Origin: Stagnimonas aquatica
GTDB lineage: Bacteria > Pseudomonadota > Gammaproteobacteria > Nevskiales > Nevskiaceae
Length of the DNA stretch: 64,000 bases
Direction of reading: 5' to 3'
Assembly: GCF_003730135.1 (NCBI RefSeq)
Contig: NZ_RJVO01000003.1
Span: 248,001-312,000 of the forward strand
The position numbers and the translations under genes are program-made. Below the pieces are notes generated by a model that saw nothing but the letters and a program-made list of their open reading frames with translations, made no database searches and had not been told where the DNA came from. Below are positions 8,449 to 16,073 of the stretch, piece after piece (position 1 is the first letter of the stretch; each line of letters starts with the position of its first letter).

Positions 8449-9393
8449 ATGCAAGTCATCGAATACGACCGCTACGGCGGCCCCGAGGTCATCGAACTAC
8501 GAGACAGGTCGGAGCCGCAGCCGGCGGCTGGCGAGGTGTTGGTACGCATCCATGCCGCCGCGCTCAATCCCAAGGATGCGCTGGTGCGTTCAGGCAAATT
8601 CAAGCGCTTGGCCGGTCCTGGGTTCCCGAAGCGCATGGGCTACGACTTGGCCGGCGAGGTGGCAGCGGTCGGCGAGGGTGTGCGCGGCTACACGCCAGGG
8701 CAGCCGGTGTACGGGATGATTCAGAGTTGGCGTGCCGGCGCCTTTGCCGAGTACGTGGCGCTGCCTGCGGACGAGCTGGCGCCGCGTCCGGCCGGGCTCG
8801 ACTACGCCCAGGCCGCCGCCATTCCGCTGGCGGCGCAGACCGCACTGCAGGCGCTGCGCGACCTCGCCGGCGTCCGGCCCGGCGACCGGGTGGCGATCCA
8901 CGGTGCCTCGGGCGGCGTCGGCACCTTGGCGGTGCAGATCGCCAAGGCGCTGGGGGCGAGGGTGAGCGCGATCTGTGGCGCCGACTCCGCCGAGCTGGTG
9001 CGCGGTCTCGGCGCCGACGAGGTGTTCGATTACCGCCAGACCGATCCGGCCCGGCTGCCCGGCCGCTATCAGGCCTATTTCGACGTGTTCGGCAACCAGC
9101 GCTATGGCGCGGTGAAACCACTGCTGACGGCACGAGGCTGCTACGTCAGCACGGTGCCAAGCGCGCGCAACATCCGGGATCATCTGCTCACCCGGCTGTC
9201 GCCACTGAAACGGGCGCGGCTGGTAGTCGTGCGCTCCAAGCGCGCCGACCTCGAACAACTCTCGGAATGGGTGGCGCAGGGCCGGCTCAAGCCGCTGATC
9301 GCGGCGCGCCTGCCATTGGCGGAAACCGCGCGGGCGCATGCGATGATTCAGGGCAAGAACACCCACGGTAAGATCGTGCTCGACATCCCCTGA
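8449..9393 (+). CDS. Zinc-independent MDR oxidoreductase (NADPH:quinone reductase-like)
   Basis: A 314-residue medium-chain dehydrogenase/reductase. The N-terminal GroES-like domain opens MQVIEYDRYGGPEVIELRD, typical of quinone oxidoreductases, and contains HAAALNPKDALVRSG. The nucleotide-binding domain has the motif VAIHGASGGVGTLAVQIAK at about residues 147-165. The structural-zinc cysteine cluster and catalytic-zinc ligands of true alcohol dehydrogenases are absent, so this belongs to the zinc-free quinone reductase/zeta-crystallin branch. It ends 7 bp before the next gene, an SDR, so the two are probably cotranscribed. The exact substrate is unknown. Confidence 0.88.
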   Translation: MQVIEYDRYGGPEVIELRDRSEPQPAAGEVLVRIHAAALNPKDALVRSGKFKRLAGPGFPKRMGYDLAGEVAAVGEGVRGYTPGQPVYGMIQSWRAGAFAEYVALPADELAPRPAGLDYAQAAAIPLAAQTALQALRDLAGVRPGDRVAIHGASGGVGTLAVQIAKALGARVSAICGADSAELVRGLGADEVFDYRQTDPARLPGRYQAYFDVFGNQRYGAVKPLLTARGCYVSTVPSARNIRDHLLTRLSPLKRARLVVVRSKRADLEQLSEWVAQGRLKPLIAARLPLAETARAHAMIQGKNTHGKIVLDIP

Positions 9394-9400
9394 GGAGCCC

Positions 9401-10192
9401 ATGAGGCAATTGCAAGACAAGGTGGTCTGGATCACCGGCGCCAGCAGCGGCATCGGCGAGGCGCTGGCGATCAGCGCCGCCGAGCAGGGCGCCAGGCTGG
9501 TGCTGAGCGCCCGCCGCGAGACCGAGTTGCAGCGGGTGCGCGCGGCCTGCCTCAATCCGCAGAACGTGGCGCTGCTGCCGGTGGACCTCACCGCCTTCGA
9601 TGCCGAGGCATTGGCCGCCAGGGCCACCAGCTTCTTCGGGCCGGTGGACGTGCTGGTCAACAACGCCGGCATCAGTCAGCGCAGCACCGTGCTGGAGACC
9701 AAGATGGAGGTCTACCGGCGCATCTTCGAGCTGGACTTCTTCGCCTGCGTGGCGCTGACCAAGGCGCTCTTGCCGGGCATGGTGGCGCGCAAGCGTGGCA
9801 CGCTGGTGGTGATCTCCAGCGTGGTCGGTTACGTCGGCACGCCGCTGCGGTCCGGCTATGCCGCCGCCAAGCACGCGCTGCACGGCTTCTACGACGCGCT
9901 GCGCGCCGAGGTCTGGCGCGAGAACGTGCAGGTCACCCTGATCTGCCCCGGCTTCATCAAGACCAATGTCTCGCTCAATGCCATCACCGCCGATGGCGGT
10001 CAGCACGGGGTGATGGACGCCGGCCAGTTGCACGGCATGGAGCCGGCCGAATGCGCGCGGCAGATCTGGGCGGCGGTCGCCGCCGGCCGCGAAGAGGCGC
10101 TGATCGGCCGCAAGGAAGCGATCTTCGTGCGCCTCAAGCGCCATCTGCCGGGCCTGCTCAGCTACGCGATCAAGCGCGCCAAGGTGACCTGA
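9401..10192 (+). CDS. Short-chain dehydrogenase/reductase
   Basis: A 263-residue classical SDR. It has the cofactor motif TGASSGIGEA (residues about 12-21), the NNAG motif in VLVNNAGISQRS, the catalytic Ser in VVISSVVGYVG and the YxxxK pair in GYAAAKHALHG. The overall wording resembles DHRS7-like membrane-associated reductases (C-terminal basic segment LKRHLPGLLSYAIKRAKV). It directly follows the quinone oxidoreductase. Redox chemistry on an alcohol/ketone is secure; the substrate is not. Confidence 0.9.
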   Translation: MRQLQDKVVWITGASSGIGEALAISAAEQGARLVLSARRETELQRVRAACLNPQNVALLPVDLTAFDAEALAARATSFFGPVDVLVNNAGISQRSTVLETKMEVYRRIFELDFFACVALTKALLPGMVARKRGTLVVISSVVGYVGTPLRSGYAAAKHALHGFYDALRAEVWRENVQVTLICPGFIKTNVSLNAITADGGQHGVMDAGQLHGMEPAECARQIWAAVAAGREEALIGRKEAIFVRLKRHLPGLLSYAIKRAKVT

Positions 10193-10224
10193 GGGCCCGC
10201 TCGGAGCGCTTGAGCCCTGGTTGG

Positions 10225-10239
10225 TAGCTTGACCAGCTA
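10225..10239. promoter_or_regulatory. Putative operator/-35 region of the toxin-antitoxin operon
   Basis: A short palindrome TAGCT-tgacc-AGCTA lies about 50 bp upstream of the AbrB-type antitoxin gene and contains a -35-like TTGACC. Antitoxins of this class usually autorepress at such palindromes. The matching -10 (CATCTT, 17 bp on) is weak, so the call is tentative. Confidence 0.35.
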
Positions 10240-10286
10240 GTGGGACGGGCGCATCTTACCTGGCGTCTTACTTCGGGCTTGCAAAG

Positions 10287-10595
10287 ATGCACACCACACT
10301 CTCCACCAAAGGCCAGGTCGTGATTCCGGCCAAGGCACGCCAGTCGGCGCAACTGCTTCCGGGTGCGCGTCTTTCGGTGGAAGTCGTGCCGGATGGCTTG
10401 TTGCTACGGCCGGTGGCGGGCTCGGGTGCGTCGGAGCGCTACCCCGGTGTGCCGCGGGTCAGCTTCGAGCAGGTTCGCGAGGGTTTTGTCGGGCGTGCCA
10501 AGGCGAGTGCGCGGAAGCTCTCCGAGCCCGAGCTGCGTCGGCGCATCGGCGAGAAGCTGCTAGAGAAGGACCTGAGCAGCCGTGCAGGCCGTTGA
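10287..10595 (+). CDS. AbrB/MazE/SpoVT-type antitoxin
   Basis: A 102-residue protein with an N-terminal swapped-hairpin AbrB domain: TTLSTKGQVVIPAKARQSAQL followed by PGARLSVEVVPDGLLLRPV. The C-terminal half (RYPGVPRVSFEQVREGF onward) is the variable region that would bind and neutralise the partner toxin. Its last 14 bases overlap the start of the PIN-domain gene, as expected for a type II toxin-antitoxin pair. It would bind DNA as a dimer and repress its own operon. Confidence 0.88.
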   Translation: MHTTLSTKGQVVIPAKARQSAQLLPGARLSVEVVPDGLLLRPVAGSGASERYPGVPRVSFEQVREGFVGRAKASARKLSEPELRRRIGEKLLEKDLSSRAGR

Positions 10596-10974
10596 TACCA
10601 ATGTGCTTGCCCGCTTCGTGCTGCGCGACGATGCCGCGCAGGTGCGTCGGGCCGATGCGCTGCTCAAGACGGCGGTCTGGGTGCCGGTGACGGTTTTTCT
10701 GGAACTGGCCTGGGTGCTGGGCTGCGTGCGTGCCTCCGAGCAGGAGGTGATCGAGGATCTGCGCGCGTTGCTGGGGCTGCCGAATTTGCATTGCGACCAG
10801 GGCGAGGCGGTGGCCCTGGGCTTGTCCTGGGCGGAGCAGGGCATGGACCTCGCCGATGCCCTGCATCTGGCGCTGAGTCAGCGGCAGCAGGGTTTCCGCA
10901 GCTTCGACAAGGCGCTGATCGCAACAGCGAAGAAGGCGAAGCCGCGCACGCTCGCCGTGGTGGCGGCGCCCTGA
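10582..10974 (+). CDS. PIN-domain ribonuclease toxin (VapC-like)
   Basis: A 130-residue PIN domain with the four acidic residues expected for Mg-dependent RNA cleavage: D5 in AVDTNVLARF, E41 in FLELAW, D92 in DLADALHLAL and D109 in FRSFDKAL. Start is the GTG at 10582, inside the antitoxin gene (14-nt overlap). Toxins of this family usually cut tRNA or rRNA and stop growth when the antitoxin is lost. Its stop codon overlaps the ATG of the next gene (TGATG). Confidence 0.9.
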   Translation: MQAVDTNVLARFVLRDDAAQVRRADALLKTAVWVPVTVFLELAWVLGCVRASEQEVIEDLRALLGLPNLHCDQGEAVALGLSWAEQGMDLADALHLALSQRQQGFRSFDKALIATAKKAKPRTLAVVAAP

Positions 10975-11888
10975 TGCCGACGCTCGAAGGCAAGCTGGTG
11001 GTCGCGCTGTCCTCGCGGGCGCTGTTCGACTTCGAGGAGGAGAACCGCGTCTTCGAGCAGACCGACGACCGCGCCTACATGCGCCTGCAGTTCGACCGTC
11101 TCGATACGCCAGCCAAGCCGGGTGTGGCGTTTCCGCTGGTGCAGAAGCTCCTGGCCTTCAACACGCCGGAGCAGCAGCGCGTCGAGGTGGTGATCCTGTC
11201 TCGCAATGACCCGGTCTCGGGCTTGCGGGTGCTGCGCTCCACCAAGGCGCATGGCCTGGCCATCGAGCGCTGCGTGTTCACTCGTGGCCGCTCGCCGTTC
11301 GGCTACCTGCGCTCGCTGCACGCGCATCTGTTCCTGTCGATGAACGAGGCCGACGTGCGTGACGCGCTCAACGCCGGCTTTCCCGCCGCGCGGGTCTATG
11401 CCGAGTCGGCGCGCGTGGCGGTGGCGCACCCGCAGGAGATCCGCATCGCTTTTGACGGCGACGCCGTGCTGTTTTCCGACGAGGCCGAGCGGGTGTTCCA
11501 GGCCAATGGCCTCGACGCCTTCCAGGCCCACGAGGCCGAGCGCTACGCCACGCCGCTGCCACCGGGGCCGTTCAAGCCGCTGCTGGAGGCGCTGCACCGT
11601 ATGAAGCGGGCGGGCGAGGGCGAGACCGTGGAGCCGGCGCCGCCGATGCGCCTGCGCACCGCCCTGGTCACCGCCCGCAGCGCGCCGGCGCACGAGCGCG
11701 CCATCCGCACCCTGCTGGACTGGGGCTTGGAAGTGGACGAGGCGATGTTCCTGGGAGGACTGGAGAAGAGCGCCTTCCTGCAGGAATTCGAGCCGGATTT
11801 CTTCTTCGACGACCAGACCCGCCATTGCGACGCCGCCGCGCGGGTGGTGCCCACCGGTCACGTCGCCGCCGGCGTCATCAACGACTAG
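10974..11888 (+). CDS. 5'-nucleotidase (NT5C1-like, PF06189 family)
   Basis: A 304-residue protein resembling cytosolic 5'-nucleotidases: it begins KLVVALSSRALFDFEEENRVF and contains VEVVILSRNDPVSGLRV and the HAD-like acidic segment IRIAFDGDAVLFSDEAERVF. The C-terminal DWGLEVDEAMFLGGLEKSAFL is also typical. It would dephosphorylate nucleoside monophosphates in the cytoplasm. I chose the ATG at 10974 because the longer frame (to 10791) runs back through the toxin gene as non-conserved Gly/Arg-rich sequence. The start overlaps the toxin stop by one base, suggesting translational coupling. Confidence 0.88.
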   Translation: MPTLEGKLVVALSSRALFDFEEENRVFEQTDDRAYMRLQFDRLDTPAKPGVAFPLVQKLLAFNTPEQQRVEVVILSRNDPVSGLRVLRSTKAHGLAIERCVFTRGRSPFGYLRSLHAHLFLSMNEADVRDALNAGFPAARVYAESARVAVAHPQEIRIAFDGDAVLFSDEAERVFQANGLDAFQAHEAERYATPLPPGPFKPLLEALHRMKRAGEGETVEPAPPMRLRTALVTARSAPAHERAIRTLLDWGLEVDEAMFLGGLEKSAFLQEFEPDFFFDDQTRHCDAAARVVPTGHVAAGVIND

Positions 11889-11896
11889 GAGCCGCC

Positions 11897-12250
11897 ATGC
11901 CCTTCGTCCTGCTCATCAACGAACCGCGCGGCCAGCGCGCCAGCCGCAGCGAGGCCGAGGGCCGCGCGCTCTACCAGCGCATGGTCGAGTACGGCGCCGG
12001 CTTGAAGGAGCGCGGCCTGCTGCTGGCGGTGGAATCGCTGAAGTCGGATGAAGAGGGCGTGCGCCTGCAAAAGCGTGAGGGTCGCGACCATCTGCTCGAC
12101 GGCCCGTTCTCCGAAGCGAGGGAAATGGTCGGCGGCTTCTTCCTGCTCGCCTGCGGCAGCCGTGAGGAAGCCCTGGCGGTCGCCGCCGAATGCCCGGCGA
12201 CGGAATGGGCGACTGTCGAAGTGCGCGAAACCGGGCCTTGCTTCCTGTAG
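11897..12250 (+). CDS. YCII-related (DGPF-domain) protein
   Basis: A 117-residue protein with the DGPFSEAREMVGGFFLLA block that defines YCII/DGPF-domain proteins (PF03795), small dimeric ferredoxin-like folds often linked to sigma factors or regulators. Start at ATG 11897 follows the 5'-nucleotidase stop by 8 bp with AGGAG-like upstream sequence. No enzymatic role can be assigned. Confidence 0.8.
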   Translation: MPFVLLINEPRGQRASRSEAEGRALYQRMVEYGAGLKERGLLLAVESLKSDEEGVRLQKREGRDHLLDGPFSEAREMVGGFFLLACGSREEALAVAAECPATEWATVEVRETGPCFL

Positions 12251-12283
12251 CGAAGGCGCTGATTGCGGGAAGCTCGCGGGAAA

Positions 12284-12321
12284 CGCCCCCACCCTGACCC
12301 TCCCCCGCGAGCGGGGGAGGG
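12284..12321 (-). repeat. REP-like palindromic element, copy C
   Basis: CGCCCCCACC tail followed by 11-bp arms at 12298-12308 and 12311-12321. It lies between the convergent YCII and alpha/beta hydrolase genes, where it may also act as a transcription stop or mRNA-stabilising structure. Confidence 0.65.
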
Positions 12322-12327
12322 AAATCG

Positions 12328-13326
12328 CTAACTGGCCAAGGATTGCGCCAGCAGTTCCAGTACCCGCGCTTCCGCCCAGCTATCCAGCTTCCAGTTTTCG
12401 ATGAAGCCGCAGTGGCCGCCGCGCTCGGTGGCGGCGTAGGCGACGACCTTGCCACCGGCCTTGAGGCCTTCGAAGTCGGCCGGTGGGCACACCGAATCGT
12501 CCCGGGCGGTGAGGATGGCCAGCGGCTGCGGGCTGGCCATCAGCATGGCGGGCGTCAGGGTGTACTGCTCCAGGTAATGGTCCAGGGTCTCGAACTCGGT
12601 GTGGTCCTCGACGAAGGCGCGGGTGATCTCGGTGAAGTCGGCGATGGCGCGATGGCGGCTGAAGTCGTAGCGCCCAGGAAAGGCGGCGGCCTTGGCGTCC
12701 ATGGTCTTGCGCCACTTGTCGAGAAAGTAGCGGTTGACCAGCTTGGGCCCCTCGTTGATGCCGATCAGGGTCGAGCGCGGATTGATCGCCGGTGAGATAC
12801 CGATGCTGAGTCGGGGATTCACCCCGTACTCGCCGCCACGCAAGGCCATGCGCAGGGCGAAGTTACCGCCCAGCGAGAAGCCGACCACGAACAGTGGCAG
12901 GCCGGGTTCCAGCGCCTGTGCCGCCAGCACGCCTTCGGCGACTTCGCGCAGGCGGGCGGAGTGGAACATCTGCTCGTTGAGGCCGTGGTGGGTGCTGCCG
13001 TGGTCGCGCATGCACAGTCGCACCAGGGCGTAGCCGGCGCGGTGCAGGCTGCACGCCAGACCATAGAGGTAGCTGGAATCCTGCCCGCCTTCCCAGCCGT
13101 GGATCAGCACCACCAGCGCCTTCGCATTGGCGCTGGGTGTGTGCCAGCCGGTGAGGGTGACGGCCGCTCCGGACTCGTCCCGCACCAGGAAGTGCCGCAG
13201 GCTGGACAGCGCGTTGAGGTCGAGTCCGCGCCGCCGCCACAGCCAGCGTACCGGGCGCTTGCTGGCCAGTACCGATTGCAGGAAGGCGGAACGCAGGCCC
13301 GGGGCGGGCGAGAACGAAGGAACCAC
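12328..13326 (-). CDS. Alpha/beta hydrolase, YheT/COG0429-like
   Basis: A roughly 332-residue hydrolase. Visible elements are the oxyanion segment VVLIHGWEGGQDSSYLYG, the nucleophile elbow GFSLGGN, the acid region ILTARDDSVCP and the catalytic-His region ERGGHCGF. The N-terminal FSPAPGLRSAFLQSVLAS matches the start of YheT-type proteins. I place the start at GTG 13326; further upstream the frame runs into the preceding PF10118 gene, and the ATG at 13385 that overlaps that gene's stop is in a different frame. Probable esterase/lipase; substrate unknown. Confidence 0.82.
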   Translation of the reverse strand: MVPSFSPAPGLRSAFLQSVLASKRPVRWLWRRRGLDLNALSSLRHFLVRDESGAAVTLTGWHTPSANAKALVVLIHGWEGGQDSSYLYGLACSLHRAGYALVRLCMRDHGSTHHGLNEQMFHSARLREVAEGVLAAQALEPGLPLFVVGFSLGGNFALRMALRGGEYGVNPRLSIGISPAINPRSTLIGINEGPKLVNRYFLDKWRKTMDAKAAAFPGRYDFSRHRAIADFTEITRAFVEDHTEFETLDHYLEQYTLTPAMLMASPQPLAILTARDDSVCPPADFEGLKAGGKVVAYAATERGGHCGFIENWKLDSWAEARVLELLAQSLAS

Positions 13327-13384
13327 GGGCTGGCTGGAGTGCGGGGCGAGGGCCGATGGTAGAGCGGCGCGCGCGCCGTCGCCA

Positions 13385-14224
13385 TCAGGCGCCTGCGCGG
13401 ACCTCGCTGACCAACTGCGGCAGTTCCGCCAGCGCTTCGCGGTTGTCGTGCTGCCAGGGATGGAAGCCGGGCTTGAAGTAGGCGAACCAGGCCGGCGCCA
13501 GCGCCAGCCAGGCGGCGGGCTTGATGAACAGGAAGCCGAACAGCCGCAGATAGCCACGCAGATGGCTTTCCTTGGGATGCGCCGCCTTCGACATCTTCCA
13601 GTGGAAGATTGCGGTGAACAGCCAGAAGAACCAGCTGGTCTGGATCAGCCCCCAGCAGCGCTTCAGATAGCTGCCGAGGGTATTGGGCATCACCGTCTTC
13701 CAGACATCGAAGGCCACCGCCTTGTGCTCGGTTTCCTCCAGCGCGTGCCAGCGCCAGAGCCGCACGTAGTCGGGCGCCGAGGCCGCGCCGCCCAGCACCT
13801 CCGGCGTGCGCAGCAGGTGCGCGGCCATGATCGCGGTGAGGTGTTCCAGGGCGATGGTCATCGACAACTGCATCGACGGCGGGAAGATCTTGTGCGCCAT
13901 CTTCAGGCGGTTGAGCGAGAAGGTCTCGATGCGCTCGGCGGGCAGGCCGGCGTCCTGCATCAACTGGTTGTAGACCCGGTGTTCGCGGCCGTGCATGGCC
14001 TCCTGGCCGATGAAGGCGGTGACCGCCTGCTGCAGCGTCGGGTCGCTGACCCGATCCCGGTAGTGGCGCACCGCCTGGATGAAGAACTTCTCGCCTTCGG
14101 GGAAGTACAGCGACATGGTGTTGAAGAACTGGCTGACGTGCTCGCCCCGGCTGTGCCAGTCGTTGATGCGGCCGGCATCGAGCGGAAAATGCAGATCGCG
14201 GCGCTGCGGCTGTGGGTTGTCCAT
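13385..14224 (-). CDS. PF10118-type metal-dependent hydrolase (copy 1)
   Basis: A 279-residue protein with a ferritin-like pattern of acidic and His motifs: FIGQEAMHGREHRVYN, IALEHLTAIMAAHLL and HALEETEHKAVAFDVW. These match the putative metal-dependent hydrolase family PF10118, whose reaction is not established. The chosen ATG at 14224 has GAGGAG nine bases upstream; an ATG seven codons earlier lacks this. A second, clearly paralogous copy lies at 56647-57483. It is followed closely by an alpha/beta hydrolase gene on the same strand. Confidence 0.85.
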   Translation of the reverse strand: MDNPQPQRRDLHFPLDAGRINDWHSRGEHVSQFFNTMSLYFPEGEKFFIQAVRHYRDRVSDPTLQQAVTAFIGQEAMHGREHRVYNQLMQDAGLPAERIETFSLNRLKMAHKIFPPSMQLSMTIALEHLTAIMAAHLLRTPEVLGGAASAPDYVRLWRWHALEETEHKAVAFDVWKTVMPNTLGSYLKRCWGLIQTSWFFWLFTAIFHWKMSKAAHPKESHLRGYLRLFGFLFIKPAAWLALAPAWFAYFKPGFHPWQHDNREALAELPQLVSEVRAGA

Positions 14225-14293
14225 GTCGTTCTCCTCGTCTTGCATGACTGGGTTCGACGCTACGCCCGCGAGCGGATTCGACCTATGGCCTCA

Positions 14294-14313
14294 GTGACAT
14301 CGGTCGATGGCAA
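14294..14313. promoter_or_regulatory. Candidate operator upstream of PF10118 copy 1
   Basis: GTGACATC, four spacer bases, then GATGGCAA, an imperfect inverted repeat with an exact ACATC-N4-GATG core. It lies 70 bp upstream of the PF10118 start. A near-perfect version with the same core and spacing lies in front of the second PF10118 copy at 57511-57532. Confidence 0.4.
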
Positions 14314-14415
14314 TCTGGCCCTGCGTAATCGGTCTGACCGGGCGCGGGCGGCGGGGTTCAGCTTGGCGTCGCCGCTGCGCTACTGTTGCGCGGTTCACTG
14401 TCCGCCAGCCCGCCC

Positions 14416-14889
14416 ATGCAGATCGAGATCGACGATCTTTCGCGACCGCAAATCCACGCCCTGCTCAACGAGCACCTCCAGAGCATGTACGCGCTGTCGC
14501 CGCCGGAGAGCGTGCACGCGCTGGATATCGAGAAGCTGCGCCAGCCGGGCATCAGCTTCTGGTCCGCCTGGGAGGGCGCGACGCTGCTCGGCTGCGGCGC
14601 GCTCAAGGAGCTGGACGCCAGCCATGGCGAGGTGAAGTCGATGCGTACCCCGGAGGCCCTGCGCCGGCGCGGCGCCGGGCGCGCGATCCTGACCCATCTG
14701 ATCGAGGTCGCCCGGGCGCGCGGCTATCAGCGCCTGAGTCTGGAGACCGGCTCGATGGCCGCCTTCCAGCCGGCGCAGCGGCTCTACCAGAGCTTCGGCT
14801 TTGAGTACTGCGGGCCGTTCGGCGACTACCGCGAGGACCCGAACAGCGTGTTCATGACGCTGCGGCTGCCGGGCCTGCCGCCGGCCTGA
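14416..14889 (+). CDS. GNAT family N-acetyltransferase
   Basis: A 157-residue GNAT protein. The acetyl-CoA-binding motif A region reads MRTPEALRRRGAGRAILTHL (Arg/Gly-x-Gly loop), with AFQPAQRLYQSFGFEYCGPF near the C-terminus, typical of the YncA/PhnO-like branch. Start at ATG 14416; the frame upstream is Ser/Pro-rich and not conserved. It is convergent with dapE. The acceptor is unknown. Confidence 0.85.
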   Translation: MQIEIDDLSRPQIHALLNEHLQSMYALSPPESVHALDIEKLRQPGISFWSAWEGATLLGCGALKELDASHGEVKSMRTPEALRRRGAGRAILTHLIEVARARGYQRLSLETGSMAAFQPAQRLYQSFGFEYCGPFGDYREDPNSVFMTLRLPGLPPA

Positions 14890-14913
14890 AGCCGGCGGCG
14901 GAAGGCGGGTTTT

Positions 14914-16047
14914 CTAGCGCATCAGCCGCTTCAGGGTGCCCTCATAGATCGCCGACAGCGGCTCGAGGTCGGCGACTCGCACATGCTCGTTGATCTTGTG
15001 GATGGAGTCGTTGATCGGCCCGATTTCCAGGGTCTGCGCGCCCCAGGGGCTGATGAAACGGGCGTCGCTGGTGCCGCCACCGGTGAACAGCTCGGGAGTA
15101 AGGCCGGTGACTTCGGCAATCGCCGCCTGGGCGGCGCTGATCGCCGCGCCCTGCTCAGTGAGGAAGGGTTCGCCGGATAGCTGCCAAGCCAGCTCGTAGC
15201 GCAGGCCGTGCTTGTCGAGGATGGCATGCACGCGCTCGCGCAGACTGGCTTCGGTGGACTCGGTGCAGTAGCGGAAGTTGAACACCGCGACGCACTCGCC
15301 CGGTACCACGTTGTTGGCGCCGGTGCCGGCATTGAGGTTGGAGACCTGGAAGGAGGTCGGCGGAAAGTGCGCATTGCCCTGGTCCCAGACTGTCGCGGCC
15401 AGTTCCGCCAGCGCCGGTGCGAAACGGTGGATCGGGTTCTCGACCTTGTGCGGATAGGCGACGTGGCCCTGCTTGCCGAACACCTTCAGCACGCCGTTCA
15501 GCGAACCACGGCGGCCGATCATGATGCGGTCGCCGAGCTGCTGGTTGCTGCTGGCCTCGCCGACGATAGCGTAGTCCGGCTTGATGCCGCGCTCGGCCAG
15601 CACTTTCACCACATGGCGGGTGCCGTACTGGGCCAGCCCTTCCTCGTCGCTTGTGATCAGAAAGGCGAGCGTGCCGCGCACCGGGCCGGCGGCGAGCAGG
15701 CGCTCCACCGCGCAGATCATCGCCGCCAGGCCCGACTTCATGTCGGCGGCGCCACGGCCGTAGAGCACCCCGTCACGGATCTCTGGCGCGAAGGGATCGC
15801 TGTGCCACTGCTCCAGCGGGCCGGTGGGTACCACGTCGGTGTGGCCGGCGAGGATGCTCAGCGGCGCGCCGCTGCCGTAGCTGGCCCAGAGGTTGGTGAC
15901 GCCGCCCGCATTGATCCATTCGCTGCGGAAGCCGAGCGCTTCCAGGCGCTGGGCGATCAGCGCGCAGCAGCCGGCGTCGTCGGGGGTCAGCGAGCGGCGG
16001 GCGATGAGCTGGGTGGTGAGTTCGAGTACCGGCGAGTCGTAGGGCAT
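14914..16047 (-). CDS. dapE: Succinyl-diaminopimelate desuccinylase
   Basis: A 377-residue M20-family zinc hydrolase that removes succinate from N-succinyl-LL-diaminopimelate in the lysine/peptidoglycan pathway. Motifs are SILAGHTDVVPTGPLEQW (metal His and Asp), YGRGAADMKSGLAAM, TSDEEG (catalytic Glu pair) and the C-terminal FTGGGTSDARFI with a later His. The N-terminal MPYDSPVLELTTQLIARRS fits DapE. Start at ATG 16047; upstream frame belongs to another gene. It lies in a minus-strand set with dapD, one unknown gene between them. Confidence 0.95.
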   Translation of the reverse strand: MPYDSPVLELTTQLIARRSLTPDDAGCCALIAQRLEALGFRSEWINAGGVTNLWASYGSGAPLSILAGHTDVVPTGPLEQWHSDPFAPEIRDGVLYGRGAADMKSGLAAMICAVERLLAAGPVRGTLAFLITSDEEGLAQYGTRHVVKVLAERGIKPDYAIVGEASSNQQLGDRIMIGRRGSLNGVLKVFGKQGHVAYPHKVENPIHRFAPALAELAATVWDQGNAHFPPTSFQVSNLNAGTGANNVVPGECVAVFNFRYCTESTEASLRERVHAILDKHGLRYELAWQLSGEPFLTEQGAAISAAQAAIAEVTGLTPELFTGGGTSDARFISPWGAQTLEIGPINDSIHKINEHVRVADLEPLSAIYEGTLKRLMR

Positions 16048-16073
16048 TGCAGGGGAGACAGACGAAGAGGAAT

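Noticed and set aside
8154-8459. Small minus-strand gene in the gap after the ATPase
   Set aside because: Ser/Arg-rich translation with no conserved pattern and an overlap with the quinone reductase start.
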